Below are positions 14,886 to 22,670 of a stretch of 53,598 nucleotides of DNA, in pieces. Numbering within the stretch: the stretch's first letter is position 1; every line of letters starts with the position of its first letter. The position numbers were made by a program, and so were the translations under genes. This DNA comes from an uncultured Prevotella sp. Lineage in GTDB: Bacteria > Bacteroidota > Bacteroidia > Bacteroidales > Bacteroidaceae. The stretch is from the NCBI GenBank assembly GCA_900771975.1, contig CAAGPV010000001.1, forward strand, positions 1 to 53,598. Reading direction: 5' to 3'. The notes below the pieces were generated by a model that saw nothing but the letters and a program-made list of their open reading frames with translations, was not told where the DNA came from and did not search any database.

Positions 14886-16049
14886 ACGCTGCAGGGCTGT
14901 GGCATGGCGCTCGATGGTGGTGCGCAGCACCTTGGCATAAATCTGTGTGGTCTTGATGTCCTGGTGTCCAAGCATACGAGCCACATTCTCTATAGGCACG
15001 TCGTGAGCCAATGCCATTGTAGCGAAGGAGTGGCGGGCAACGTGGAAAGTCAACTTCTGCCTGAAGTGCAGCTCCATCTGTATCACATGAAGGTAGTCGT
15101 TGGCTTTCTGATTGCTTATCTTAGGCAGTTGGTAGTCGTACTTCTTAAGCACCTTCATCGCTGGAGAGAGGATAGGCGTGAAGAACTTCGTATCGGTCTT
15201 GATACGGCTACCATCGATGTAGTACATCTTGCCCTCCTTCTTCGTCATGCTCTCGAAGTCGAAGGTCTGTGTGTCGCAGAACGACAGACCGGTGTAGGCA
15301 GCGAAGATGAAGAGGTCGCGCACCCTGGCAAGCTTGCCCTCGAACTTGTAGTTGCGCATGAGCTTCAGTTCAAGCTCGGTGAGCGGTTCACGTTCACGGC
15401 ACTTGCCTCGCTTCAACGTCACCACTTGATAAGGATCCTGTGGAATTTCGCCCATCTGATAAAGTTGGCGAACCCACTTGTGTATTTTCTTGTGGTAGCC
15501 GTAACACGTCACATCGGTACGGGTGCCATCATGCAGCCAGTTGTCAAAGGCGATGATGTTCTTCGGAGTCAAGTCGCCATAGGTGTTGAGTTTACCGAAT
15601 GTGCGCACGGTTTCAATGGCACAAATCTTGTGCTTGCGTGTGCCTTCGCGCAAATCTTCTGCATCGAGAGCCAGTTCCATATAAGTAAGGAAACTCTTCT
15701 TTGAGTTGTCCGGCTCCTTGGTTTTCTCCTCTTCCTTCTTCTGCATGACCTCCTCGCCATAGAAGTGAAGATTGAAATTGTCCATGGTCATTTCCTCGTC
15801 AAGGACATCCATAGCCGTGACAATCTTCTTACACTTACGGAGCAGCTGCGTCACCTCTTCTGATGCTGCCAATGTTTCCCACTCGTCAGGTGAAGCCATG
15901 CCCATAGGGAAGTACTTACGCTCGTTTCTTCCCAGATACACTCTCACCTCCACATAACCTTTGCCACGTTTAGCAGCAAGTTTTCTTCTGTCATAAATGA
16001 CGTCAACAAATTGTTTTTCCATTTTCCTTGCGGATTTAGACGGCTTCAT
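14874..16049 (-). CDS. Tyrosine recombinase, prophage integrase (IntDOT-like)
   Basis: A 391-residue site-specific recombinase that inserts and excises the element. The N-terminal arm-binding domain is at about 10-90, a core-binding SAM-like domain at about 118-205 and the catalytic domain at 222-385. Catalytic residues visible are Lys284 (SRIKTD), His336 and Arg339 (HVARHSF), His362 (MLGHQD) and the nucleophile Tyr371 (IYAKV). The position of Arg I holds Ser256 (YTGLSFCDT), a substitution known from IntDOT of Bacteroides CTnDOT. The start may be 16049 or the ATG at 16022 (MEKQFVDVIYD). The gene lies between the tail operon and a tRNA-Lys gene, with GTAACGCA repeats in its upstream region. 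Confidence 0.92.
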   Translation of the reverse strand: MKPSKSARKMEKQFVDVIYDRRKLAAKRGKGYVEVRVYLGRNERKYFPMGMASPDEWETLAASEEVTQLLRKCKKIVTAMDVLDEEMTMDNFNLHFYGEEVMQKKEEEKTKEPDNSKKSFLTYMELALDAEDLREGTRKHKICAIETVRTFGKLNTYGDLTPKNIIAFDNWLHDGTRTDVTCYGYHKKIHKWVRQLYQMGEIPQDPYQVVTLKRGKCREREPLTELELKLMRNYKFEGKLARVRDLFIFAAYTGLSFCDTQTFDFESMTKKEGKMYYIDGSRIKTDTKFFTPILSPAMKVLKKYDYQLPKISNQKANDYLHVIQMELHFRQKLTFHVARHSFATMALAHDVPIENVARMLGHQDIKTTQIYAKVLRTTIERHATALQRSIS

Positions 16050-16142
16050 TGAGCATGGAGGCGAGAAAGGGAGAACACGATTTATAAATCTTTAATGTAA
16101 AAAATCATTAAAAACGCCGGATTACGGGTTATTTAGTGATTT

Positions 16143-16206
16143 GTAACGCAAGCTCTCAAAATGTGTAACGCACTTTTGCGTAACGTGTAACGCAATGTGT
16201 AACGCA
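16143..16206. repeat. GTAACGCA repeats, probable integrase arm sites
   Basis: Four perfect copies of GTAACGCA begin at 16143, 16165, 16187 and 16199, with a partial GTAACG at 16180. Three of the intervals are 22, 22 and 12 bases. The cluster sits between the integrase start and the tRNA-Lys gene, where arm-type binding sites or a directionality-factor site are expected. The whole interval 16050-16405 has no gene. Confidence 0.65.
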
Positions 16207-16347
16207 TTTTTGGCTCATCGTGTCACATTATGTCCTCTTCTGTACTCATAGCGGAATTCCACCGTGATGTTAGACAATAATGTTAACCTCTAAATAACCT
16301 AATATAGAAAATAGATTTTCCACTGAAAATCAGCCTATTATACGCGA

Positions 16348-16381
16348 AAAGAGGACTTTACGTTATGTAAAAGTCCTCTTT
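16348..16381 (-). terminator. Hairpin terminator candidate after tRNA-Lys
   Basis: AAAGAGGACTTTAC (16348-16361) pairs with GTAAAAGTCCTCTTT (16367-16381), leaving one bulged base and a 5-base loop. Read on the minus strand it follows the tRNA by 25 bases and is followed by TTTTC, a weak U-tract. Confidence 0.6.
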
Positions 16382-16405
16382 CTTTCAATTTGAAATTTCG
16401 TTTCT

Positions 16406-16481
16406 TGGTGACCCGCATGGGGCTCGAACCCATGACCCCAACATTAAAAGTGTTGTGCTCTACCAGCTGAGCTAGCGGATC
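16406..16481 (-). tRNA. tRNA-Lys (anticodon TTT)
   Basis: The minus strand folds as a cloverleaf: acceptor GATCCGC/GCGGGTC, D arm GCTCAGCTGGTAGAGC, anticodon stem CAACA/TGTTG with loop CTTTTAA (anticodon TTT), T arm ATGGG TTCGAGC CCCAT. The encoded CCA end is at 16406-16408. Its 3' end faces the prophage integrase, so it is the likely attachment gene. Confidence 0.97.
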
Positions 16482-16512
16482 ATCCTTGTTACTTACTTTT
16501 GTTAAGCGGATG

Positions 16513-16544
16513 CAAAAGTACTACTTTTTTCCAAACCAAGCAAA
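16513..16544 (-). promoter_or_regulatory. Predicted tRNA-Lys promoter
   Basis: On the minus strand TTTG (16541-16544) is followed after 20 bases by TACTTTTG (16513-16520), a full consensus pair. It lies 32 bases before the tRNA 5' end. Confidence 0.7.
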
Positions 16545-16631
16545 TATTTCCCGATATTTTTTCGTTTTCCGGTATATATTAAGGGGATTTTCAGGATTTC
16601 AGAGGGTGTTTGCAGTCCATTCTCAGCCGCA

Positions 16632-17960
16632 TCAATAGCGTTTGCCGTTTATGACCACATCGGATATTTGGGCCTTGGGAAGCAATTTGATGTTAAAACT
16701 ATTGACAGTTTCTTTCACGTTAATGCCTTGAAACGAGAACTTGTCCAATTGATAATCGGCAGATGGGGCCACATCAAAAAAACTGTTACAACTCATCTCT
16801 ACTTGCTCTATCGAGATGTCATTGCAGCGAGACCGTGGTTTATCTGGACGATCTTCTGGGGCATAGAACTGCGTCCAAGGACGTATTACCAAGAATTTGT
16901 CTGCATAACCTTTCATCCCACAAACAGAAACAAACTCGTAATGCTGGGGCGTATCGGGACGCATTTTCAGCCATAAGACACGATTGGCATTCGTGGAAAG
17001 ACAATTTTGCATCACCACATTCCTGTCATACACGCTTTCTGACCCTACCGTCAGGCACGCATGGACAGTTGCAAAGGTGCACCGATCTACCAATATGCGC
17101 TCATTGGGACCATTTTCAGACAAAGTGTCTGCCCATTCGCCCTTACCTCCCTTCAAGGCAATTGCATCGTCGTTGACGTTCATATAGCAGCCATGAATCA
17201 AAACATCACTACAAGCATCAAGGTCGATAGCATCAGAACTCGGGGCTTTCACCCCTTCGGTGGGAGCATATATGGACACGCCAAGATAGCGAACATGGTC
17301 ACAACGGTAGAGATGATTGGTCCAGAAAGGACTATTTTCCATGTGAACATCTACCACTGTGACATTCTTGCAACACGACAGGTAGACCAATCGTGGCCGT
17401 TGTGCATCCTTATTGGTACATTCGGGATTCCATTGCCGGCGTATCCAAAACTCTTTCCAATAGTGATAGCCATTCCCGTCAATAGTTCCCGGTCCGCTAA
17501 TGGTAAAGCCGTCTAAACCTTCCGCATTGACCAATGCAGCAAAATAGCGGCAAGTCTGTCCTTCGATACGTGTTTGCAATACGGGGAAATGTTCTATACG
17601 GTCGGCCCCTTTCAGCCGACTTCCTTCCGACAAATAGAGGTGAGTGCCTTGCTTGAAAAACAGACTTCCACTAAGAAAAGTTCCTTTCGGAATGACTATC
17701 ACGCCGCCACCATCGTCATGGGCTCGATCTATCACCTTCTGCAAAGCCGTTGTCTGAACCATCGTGCTATCTTGCACCACTCCGAAATCGGTCACAACAT
17801 ACTGTCGCCCCAACGAACCAAGAGCCACCTTTGTGGTATCCGAAAACCATTTGTCTACCTTGGTGTGGTCTGGCCAATGCGCCAAGACATTCTGTCCGAA
17901 AAGTAAAGAACGGGTAAACAACAACAGACCCATTACTGCAAAAACGCATTTTTTGTCCAT
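16632..17960 (-). CDS. Glycoside hydrolase family 28 (polygalacturonase-like)
   Basis: A 442-residue exported enzyme; residues 1-23 form a signal peptide. It has the right-handed beta-helix pattern of pectin-degrading GH28 enzymes. Candidate catalytic residues are Asp243/Asp247 (SSDAIDLDAC), the Asp264-Asp265 pair (NVNDDAIALKGG), His300 (TVHACLTVGSE) and Lys332 with Arg334 (LWLKMRPD). The family GHG motif is altered around the His (VHA), as in some exo-acting or rhamnogalacturonan-acting members, so the exact substrate is uncertain. It lies alone between tRNA-Lys and a sugar symporter gene on the same strand, and the two could serve uptake of plant sugars. Confidence 0.88.
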   Translation of the reverse strand: MDKKCVFAVMGLLLFTRSLLFGQNVLAHWPDHTKVDKWFSDTTKVALGSLGRQYVVTDFGVVQDSTMVQTTALQKVIDRAHDDGGGVIVIPKGTFLSGSLFFKQGTHLYLSEGSRLKGADRIEHFPVLQTRIEGQTCRYFAALVNAEGLDGFTISGPGTIDGNGYHYWKEFWIRRQWNPECTNKDAQRPRLVYLSCCKNVTVVDVHMENSPFWTNHLYRCDHVRYLGVSIYAPTEGVKAPSSDAIDLDACSDVLIHGCYMNVNDDAIALKGGKGEWADTLSENGPNERILVDRCTFATVHACLTVGSESVYDRNVVMQNCLSTNANRVLWLKMRPDTPQHYEFVSVCGMKGYADKFLVIRPWTQFYAPEDRPDKPRSRCNDISIEQVEMSCNSFFDVAPSADYQLDKFSFQGINVKETVNSFNIKLLPKAQISDVVINGKRY

Positions 17961-18081
17961 AACATTTTGATTTGTCTCCTACAAATTTACGAAACTTCTT
18001 CAAATCTCCACGCTAAAAAAGGATTTATCTGCCGTTTCCCGACCGACAAAAAACACGTTGTAGGATTTACAAGACAAAGAA

Positions 18082-18113
18082 AAGGTGCCACGACAGGACA
18101 GCCGTGACACCTT
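18082..18113 (-). terminator. Intrinsic terminator of the sugar symporter gene
   Basis: Arms of 11 bases (18082-18092 and 18103-18113) pair with one G-U on the minus-strand RNA, followed by TTTTCTTTG. It is 28 bases after the symporter stop codon. Confidence 0.8.
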
Positions 18114-18140
18114 ATTATCGAAATTCTATCTATTTGTTTA

Positions 18141-19604
18141 CTATTCTTTACGCCAAAGTTTGCTCATATCCTCAAGGGTCTTTCCTTTGGTTTCCGGAAC
18201 CAAACGCCAAACAAAGAGAGCAGCCAAGATACAAATCACACCATACAAAGCATAGGTGAACCAATGACCGAAGTCGTCGCCAGGCGTCAAATGCATGTTG
18301 AACAAAGGTACAAAGGTAGAACTTACGATGAAGTTGAACACCCATTGGAAAGCAACAGCTATAGCGACAGCTGCGCCTCGTATGGTATTGGGGAAGAGTT
18401 CGGCAATGAGCACCCAAGCAATGGGCCCCCAAGAGAACATGAAACTTGCGCTATAAACCATAATGCTCAACATCGTCAAGGTGCCAAGACCTGGTTGACC
18501 GAAGGTGACGGCCACTCCAAGAGCACCAACAGCCATTCCGAGAGAACCCCAAATGAGCAATGGCTTGCGGCCAAGTTTCTCTACCGTGAACACAGCCACC
18601 AAGGTAAACAGGATGTTTACCACGCCCATTATGACCGTTTGCACCATCGGATTGCTCATACCCATGTCTTGGAAGATGCGCGGAGCATAGTATAGCACCG
18701 CATTAATGCCTACAGCCTGCTGGAAAACTGACATCATAATGCCGACAAAGATGCAAAGGAAGCCATAGGAGAAAAGGCTTTCTGTCTTCACAGTAATGGT
18801 ATTCTTGATGTCTTCAATGATGGACTTGGCTTGTGAATAGCCGTTAATTCGCGCCAAAATGTTCAGGGCTTGCTCGTCTTGACCCGTCATTACCAAATAG
18901 CGGGGAGTTTCTGGAACAAAACAAATAAGGATGGTAAACAAGCCGGCCGGCACACATTCGGAACCGAACATATACCGCCAACCGGTTTCAATGGTCCATT
19001 GGGCATCCACCATATTGGCAATATGGCCGGCTGCGTCATAGATAGGATTGGCATGGTTGCCCAATATTATGAAGTTAACAAAGTATACAACCAACTGTCC
19101 AAAGATGATGGCAAACTGATTCCAACTAACCAACATACCGCGAATATTGCTTGGGGCAACCTCTCCGATGTACATCGGGCAAATGGCAGAAGCCATTCCT
19201 ACGCCGATTCCTCCTAAGATGCGATAAAGATTGAACACTACCAACAGGGTGTAAGAAGGTTTTCCCACAGGAAGAACACCATACATTTCGGGAGCCATAC
19301 TGCCCCAAGCCGACAAGAAGAAGCAGACACCTGCAAATATCAAGGAACGCTTACGGCCAATGTTGCTGGCAAAAAGTCCAGACAAACCAGAACCAATAAT
19401 ACAACCAATCAAAGCACTTGAAGAAGTAAAACCATGCCAAAAATCGGTATATTCAAAATCTTTGGCACCCTTAAAAAATGCCTGTAACCCTTTTTCCGCA
19501 CCGGAAATAACGGCTGTGTCATAACCGAACAAGAGGCCACCAAGCACGGCAACCATTACAATGGACACAAGGTAGGCGCGGCTACCCTTTTCTTTTTGAT
19601 ACAT
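18141..19604 (-). CDS. Sugar porter family MFS transporter (xylose/proton symporter-like)
   Basis: A 487-residue, 12-helix transporter of the major facilitator superfamily. Family signatures are present: LLFGYDTAVISGA in helix 1, SNIGRKRSL in loop 2-3, RILGGIGVGMAS with a following PMYIGEVAP, VPETPRYL in the central loop, QQAVGINAVLYYAP in helix 7 and VPETKGKTLED at the C-terminus. This set matches XylE/AraE-type hexose or pentose proton symporters of the inner membrane. The start at 19604 (MYQKEKGSRAYL) is chosen over the longer frame, whose extra 70 residues reach into the holB upstream region. Substrate specificity cannot be read from the sequence. Confidence 0.92.
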   Translation of the reverse strand: MYQKEKGSRAYLVSIVMVAVLGGLLFGYDTAVISGAEKGLQAFFKGAKDFEYTDFWHGFTSSSALIGCIIGSGLSGLFASNIGRKRSLIFAGVCFFLSAWGSMAPEMYGVLPVGKPSYTLLVVFNLYRILGGIGVGMASAICPMYIGEVAPSNIRGMLVSWNQFAIIFGQLVVYFVNFIILGNHANPIYDAAGHIANMVDAQWTIETGWRYMFGSECVPAGLFTILICFVPETPRYLVMTGQDEQALNILARINGYSQAKSIIEDIKNTITVKTESLFSYGFLCIFVGIMMSVFQQAVGINAVLYYAPRIFQDMGMSNPMVQTVIMGVVNILFTLVAVFTVEKLGRKPLLIWGSLGMAVGALGVAVTFGQPGLGTLTMLSIMVYSASFMFSWGPIAWVLIAELFPNTIRGAAVAIAVAFQWVFNFIVSSTFVPLFNMHLTPGDDFGHWFTYALYGVICILAALFVWRLVPETKGKTLEDMSKLWRKE

Positions 19605-19678
19605 AATATTATTTAGGTTTTTAATGTTCTGCTTTGTTAAATAATACGTTCGCAAAGCTCTTTTCCCTAAAAAATTAG

Positions 19679-19686
19679 TACCTTTG
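19679..19686 (+). promoter_or_regulatory. -7 element before holB
   Basis: TACCTTTG is a full match to TAnnTTTG about 84 bases before the holB start. A TTTT-type -33 element is only weakly present, so this is a partial promoter call. Confidence 0.45.
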
Positions 19687-19769
19687 TAGCCAATGCATTC
19701 GGCAGGAGACCGTAAATGCGGGCATTTCACGGTTTTTCTCAATTGCCAATACAAGCAAGTTATAAGAAG

Positions 19770-20900
19770 ATGACATTCGACGAAGTAATAGGACAGGAAG
19801 AGGCTAAGCAACAACTACAGCTTCTAATCAAAGAAAATCGTGTGCCACACGCTCTGTTGCTGACAGGCCCCAGCGGGGTTGGAAAACTTGCTTTGGCGGT
19901 CGCCTTTGCGTGTAAACTTCTATCCATGCCCGTCAACGGGAAGCAACCGTCTCCCAACACACGGGTGATGCTGCAAAATCTGGAGCATCCCGACCTAATA
20001 TTTTCCTACCCGGTAATCAAGCCAAAAGGGTGGAAAAAAGACAAAAGTCCCGTTAGTGACGACTTCGCAAAGCAGTGGCACGATCTTATTATGCAAGGAC
20101 CATACTTCTCGCTTGCCCAATGGATGGAGCAAATAAAGGTGGAAAAGCAGCAAAGCCTCTTTACCGAGAAAGAAAGCGACGAACTTACTCACAAGCTAAG
20201 TCTGAAGTCAAGCCAAGGTGGATATAAGGTGGTTGTGATGTGGCTACCCGAACGCATGAATACCGTTTGTGCCAACAAGATTTTAAAGCTATTGGAAGAA
20301 CCACCCCACCAAACCGTCTTTTTAATGGCTTGCGACCATCCAGAAAACTTGTTGAAGACCATTTTGAGCCGTACACAACGTATCGAAATAAAGGGAATTG
20401 CCGACTCTGACATCCAAGACGCCCTCGTAAACAAATGTGGAATAGACCAAAATGCAGCAGAGCGCATTGCGAGAATGGCACATGGAAGCTGGCAAAAAGC
20501 ACTTAACGCAATATCGGGCAACAATGAAGAAAAAGAGTTTCTGGAGCTCTTCATTAGTTTTATGCGATATGCCTACCAAGCCCGGCTGAAAGAACTGAAA
20601 GACTGGACCGAGCAAGTTTGCACTTTTGGGCGTGAAAAGGAAAGACGTCTTTTGCTCTATTTTCTTCGCTTGCTAAGGGAAAACTTCATGTACAACTTCC
20701 ATCAACCGGAACTCATTTACATGACTGAAGCCGAAGAAGCCTTTGCAAAAAACTTTGCACGATTCATTAACGAAGCCAATATCATACCGAGCAGTGAGGT
20801 CATCGAAAGTTGTTACAAGGACATAGGAAGCAACGGCAATGAACGCATCATCCTGTTTGACATGGCAATAAAGATAACACAACTCATTCGTTTAAAATAG
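19770..20900 (+). CDS. holB: DNA polymerase III delta' subunit (clamp loader)
   Basis: A 376-residue AAA+ protein of the clamp loader, which opens the sliding clamp for replication. MTFDEVIGQEEAKQQL begins the domain, and the P-loop GPSGVGK is at residues 33-39. The stretch KILKLLEEPP with TVFLMACDHPENLLKTILSRTQ is the typical central region leading to the SRC motif, here SRT. The cysteine cluster that binds zinc in many delta' and gamma subunits is absent: the corresponding segment reads NTRVMLQNLEHPDLIF. The ATG at 19770 is preferred over 19716 because it begins the conserved domain. It is first in a set with ricT and gldH. Confidence 0.9.
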   Translation: MTFDEVIGQEEAKQQLQLLIKENRVPHALLLTGPSGVGKLALAVAFACKLLSMPVNGKQPSPNTRVMLQNLEHPDLIFSYPVIKPKGWKKDKSPVSDDFAKQWHDLIMQGPYFSLAQWMEQIKVEKQQSLFTEKESDELTHKLSLKSSQGGYKVVVMWLPERMNTVCANKILKLLEEPPHQTVFLMACDHPENLLKTILSRTQRIEIKGIADSDIQDALVNKCGIDQNAAERIARMAHGSWQKALNAISGNNEEKEFLELFISFMRYAYQARLKELKDWTEQVCTFGREKERRLLLYFLRLLRENFMYNFHQPELIYMTEAEEAFAKNFARFINEANIIPSSEVIESCYKDIGSNGNERIILFDMAIKITQLIRLK

Positions 20901-20944
20901 CATCCTCACGATGCCTGTTGTTAAAAGATAAGACGAAAAAGAAT

Positions 20945-22165
20945 ATGGACTATAAAAATATGAAATTCAAAATATGGAATGGCACTGACAGAGGGTTGTG
21001 CTGCAAAGGTTGCGGAAGACAAGACCGACAGCTGAACACCTACGATTGGTTGGCAGACGTCCCAGGAAACAACCTGACAACCGACCTCGTTGAGGTGCAA
21101 TTCAAAAACACCCGCAAGGGATATTACCACAACGTCAACAACCTTGACCTGCAAAAGGGAGACGTGGTGGCAGTGGAAGCCAACCCTGGTCACGACATAG
21201 GAGTGGTTACCTTGACGGGAAGCTTAGTGAAACTGCAAATAAAAAAAGCCAACATAAAATCGCCCGAAGACATCAAGCGCATCTATAGGAAAGCCAAAGA
21301 TGTTGACATGGAGAAGTTTAAACTTGCCAAGGCACGAGAGTATGAGACCATGATTGAAAGCCGACAAATTGCAAAAAGTTTAGGCTTGCAGATGAAAATA
21401 GGCGATGTAGAATACCAAGGAGACGGCAATAAAGCTATTTTCTATTATATAGCAGACGAGCGCGTAGACTTTAGACAACTTATTAAAGACTTGGCTGCGG
21501 CATTCCATGTACGCATCGAAATGAAACAGATAGGTGCCAGACAAGAAGCTGGCAGAATTGGAGGAACAGGGCCTTGCGGCAGAGAACTGTGCTGTGCCAC
21601 GTGGATGAAAAGTTTTTCAAGCGTCAGCACAAATGCTGCTCGCATACAAGACATCAGTCTCAACCCAACGAAACTGGCAGGAATGTGTGCAAAACTAAAA
21701 TGTTGTCTCAATTATGAAGTTGACGACTACATTGAAGCAAGCCGTCGCTTGCCCAGCAAGGAAATTCTCCTGCAAACACAAGATGCCGATTACCACCTTT
21801 TTAAAACCGACATCTTGTCTGGACAATGCACCTACTCATCCGACAAAAACCTTGCAGCCAATTTGGAAACAATCAGTGCTGAGCGAGCAAGGGAAATCAT
21901 AGAGATGAACAAACAGGGCATCAAGCCACTGTCACTCTTGAAAGACGACCGTGCCAAAGAGCCAAAGAAACCTGCCGATTTGCTTGACGGGGCTGACATA
22001 AGCCGCTTTGACAAGAGCAAGCGCAAAAAGAAAAAGGCAAAGAACAAGCCCAACAACAACTCTAAAAACAATCGGCAAGAGAATGGGCCGTCCAACGAAA
22101 AAGGCAAAAAAACGACAGGCAACAAGCCAAACAATCCAAAGAAAGCTTCAGAGAAAAAGGGATAA
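20945..22165 (+). CDS. ricT: PSP1/RicT-like iron-sulfur associated protein
   Basis: A 406-residue cytoplasmic protein with a PSP1 C-terminal domain at about 80-275. Conserved cysteines lie in GRELCCATW and MCAKLKCCLNYE, and an extra Cys pair occurs near the N-terminus (GLCCKGCGRQ). In Bacillus, RicT (YaaT) belongs to a complex that binds iron-sulfur clusters and affects RNA processing; the role in Bacteroidetes is not established, so the symbol marks family only. The last 70 residues are a low-complexity Lys/Asn-rich tail. The ATG at 20945 is preferred; 20918 adds nine residues. It lies between holB and gldH, a common neighbourhood in Bacteroidetes. Confidence 0.8.
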   Translation: MDYKNMKFKIWNGTDRGLCCKGCGRQDRQLNTYDWLADVPGNNLTTDLVEVQFKNTRKGYYHNVNNLDLQKGDVVAVEANPGHDIGVVTLTGSLVKLQIKKANIKSPEDIKRIYRKAKDVDMEKFKLAKAREYETMIESRQIAKSLGLQMKIGDVEYQGDGNKAIFYYIADERVDFRQLIKDLAAAFHVRIEMKQIGARQEAGRIGGTGPCGRELCCATWMKSFSSVSTNAARIQDISLNPTKLAGMCAKLKCCLNYEVDDYIEASRRLPSKEILLQTQDADYHLFKTDILSGQCTYSSDKNLAANLETISAERAREIIEMNKQGIKPLSLLKDDRAKEPKKPADLLDGADISRFDKSKRKKKKAKNKPNNNSKNNRQENGPSNEKGKKTTGNKPNNPKKASEKKG

Positions 22166-22182
22166 GAAAGGTAAACAGACCG

Positions 22183-22656
22183 ATGAACAGCAGATCGCTT
22201 TGGAAGTTTTTTTCTATCGTTTGGATAGGGGCTATCACTTGTTGGGCGTGCAACGACAACCGGGTGTACGACCATTATGTGTCTGTTGATAACAAAGGAT
22301 GGGACAACGAAGACACGCTCTACTTTAATGTACCTCGACAATGGGAAGGCACCTACAACATGAGCGTTGGTTTGAGATCTACTATGGACTTCCCGTTCCG
22401 TTCAATTTCACTTGTCATAGAAACTTCTTCCTATCCTAAAAACATAAGGAGAAACGACACAATACGATGTGACATTAATGACGTACGCGGAAGAATGATT
22501 GGGCAACAGGGGGTTAGCAGCAACGATAACACCTACCCTATTGCCCAAATTCGCCTTCATCGGGGAGACTCTTTGCACATTGCCGTCTATCATTGTATGC
22601 TCCGGAACGACATTCCAGGCATCTGTAACGTTGGCATTAAGCTCGAGAAGCAATAG
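22183..22656 (+). CDS. gldH: Gliding motility lipoprotein GldH
   Basis: A 157-residue lipoprotein (signal up to CWAC, Cys23) with the GldH sequence pattern: DHYVSVDNKGWDNEDTLYF, a beta-rich middle (YNMSVGLRSTMDFPF), and a closing NVGIKLEK. GldH belongs to the Gld set needed for gliding in flavobacteria; non-gliding Bacteroidales keep several of these genes, partly with type IX secretion. It starts 17 bases after the ricT stop and ends 15 bases from the convergent rodA. Confidence 0.85.
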   Translation: MNSRSLWKFFSIVWIGAITCWACNDNRVYDHYVSVDNKGWDNEDTLYFNVPRQWEGTYNMSVGLRSTMDFPFRSISLVIETSSYPKNIRRNDTIRCDINDVRGRMIGQQGVSSNDNTYPIAQIRLHRGDSLHIAVYHCMLRNDIPGICNVGIKLEKQ

Positions 22657-22670
22657 AATATTCCGAAATA

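Noticed and set aside
16080..16405. A small excisionase gene between the integrase and tRNA-Lys
   Set aside because: No open frame of useful length with a helix-turn-helix pattern is visible; the stretch is dominated by repeats and hairpins.
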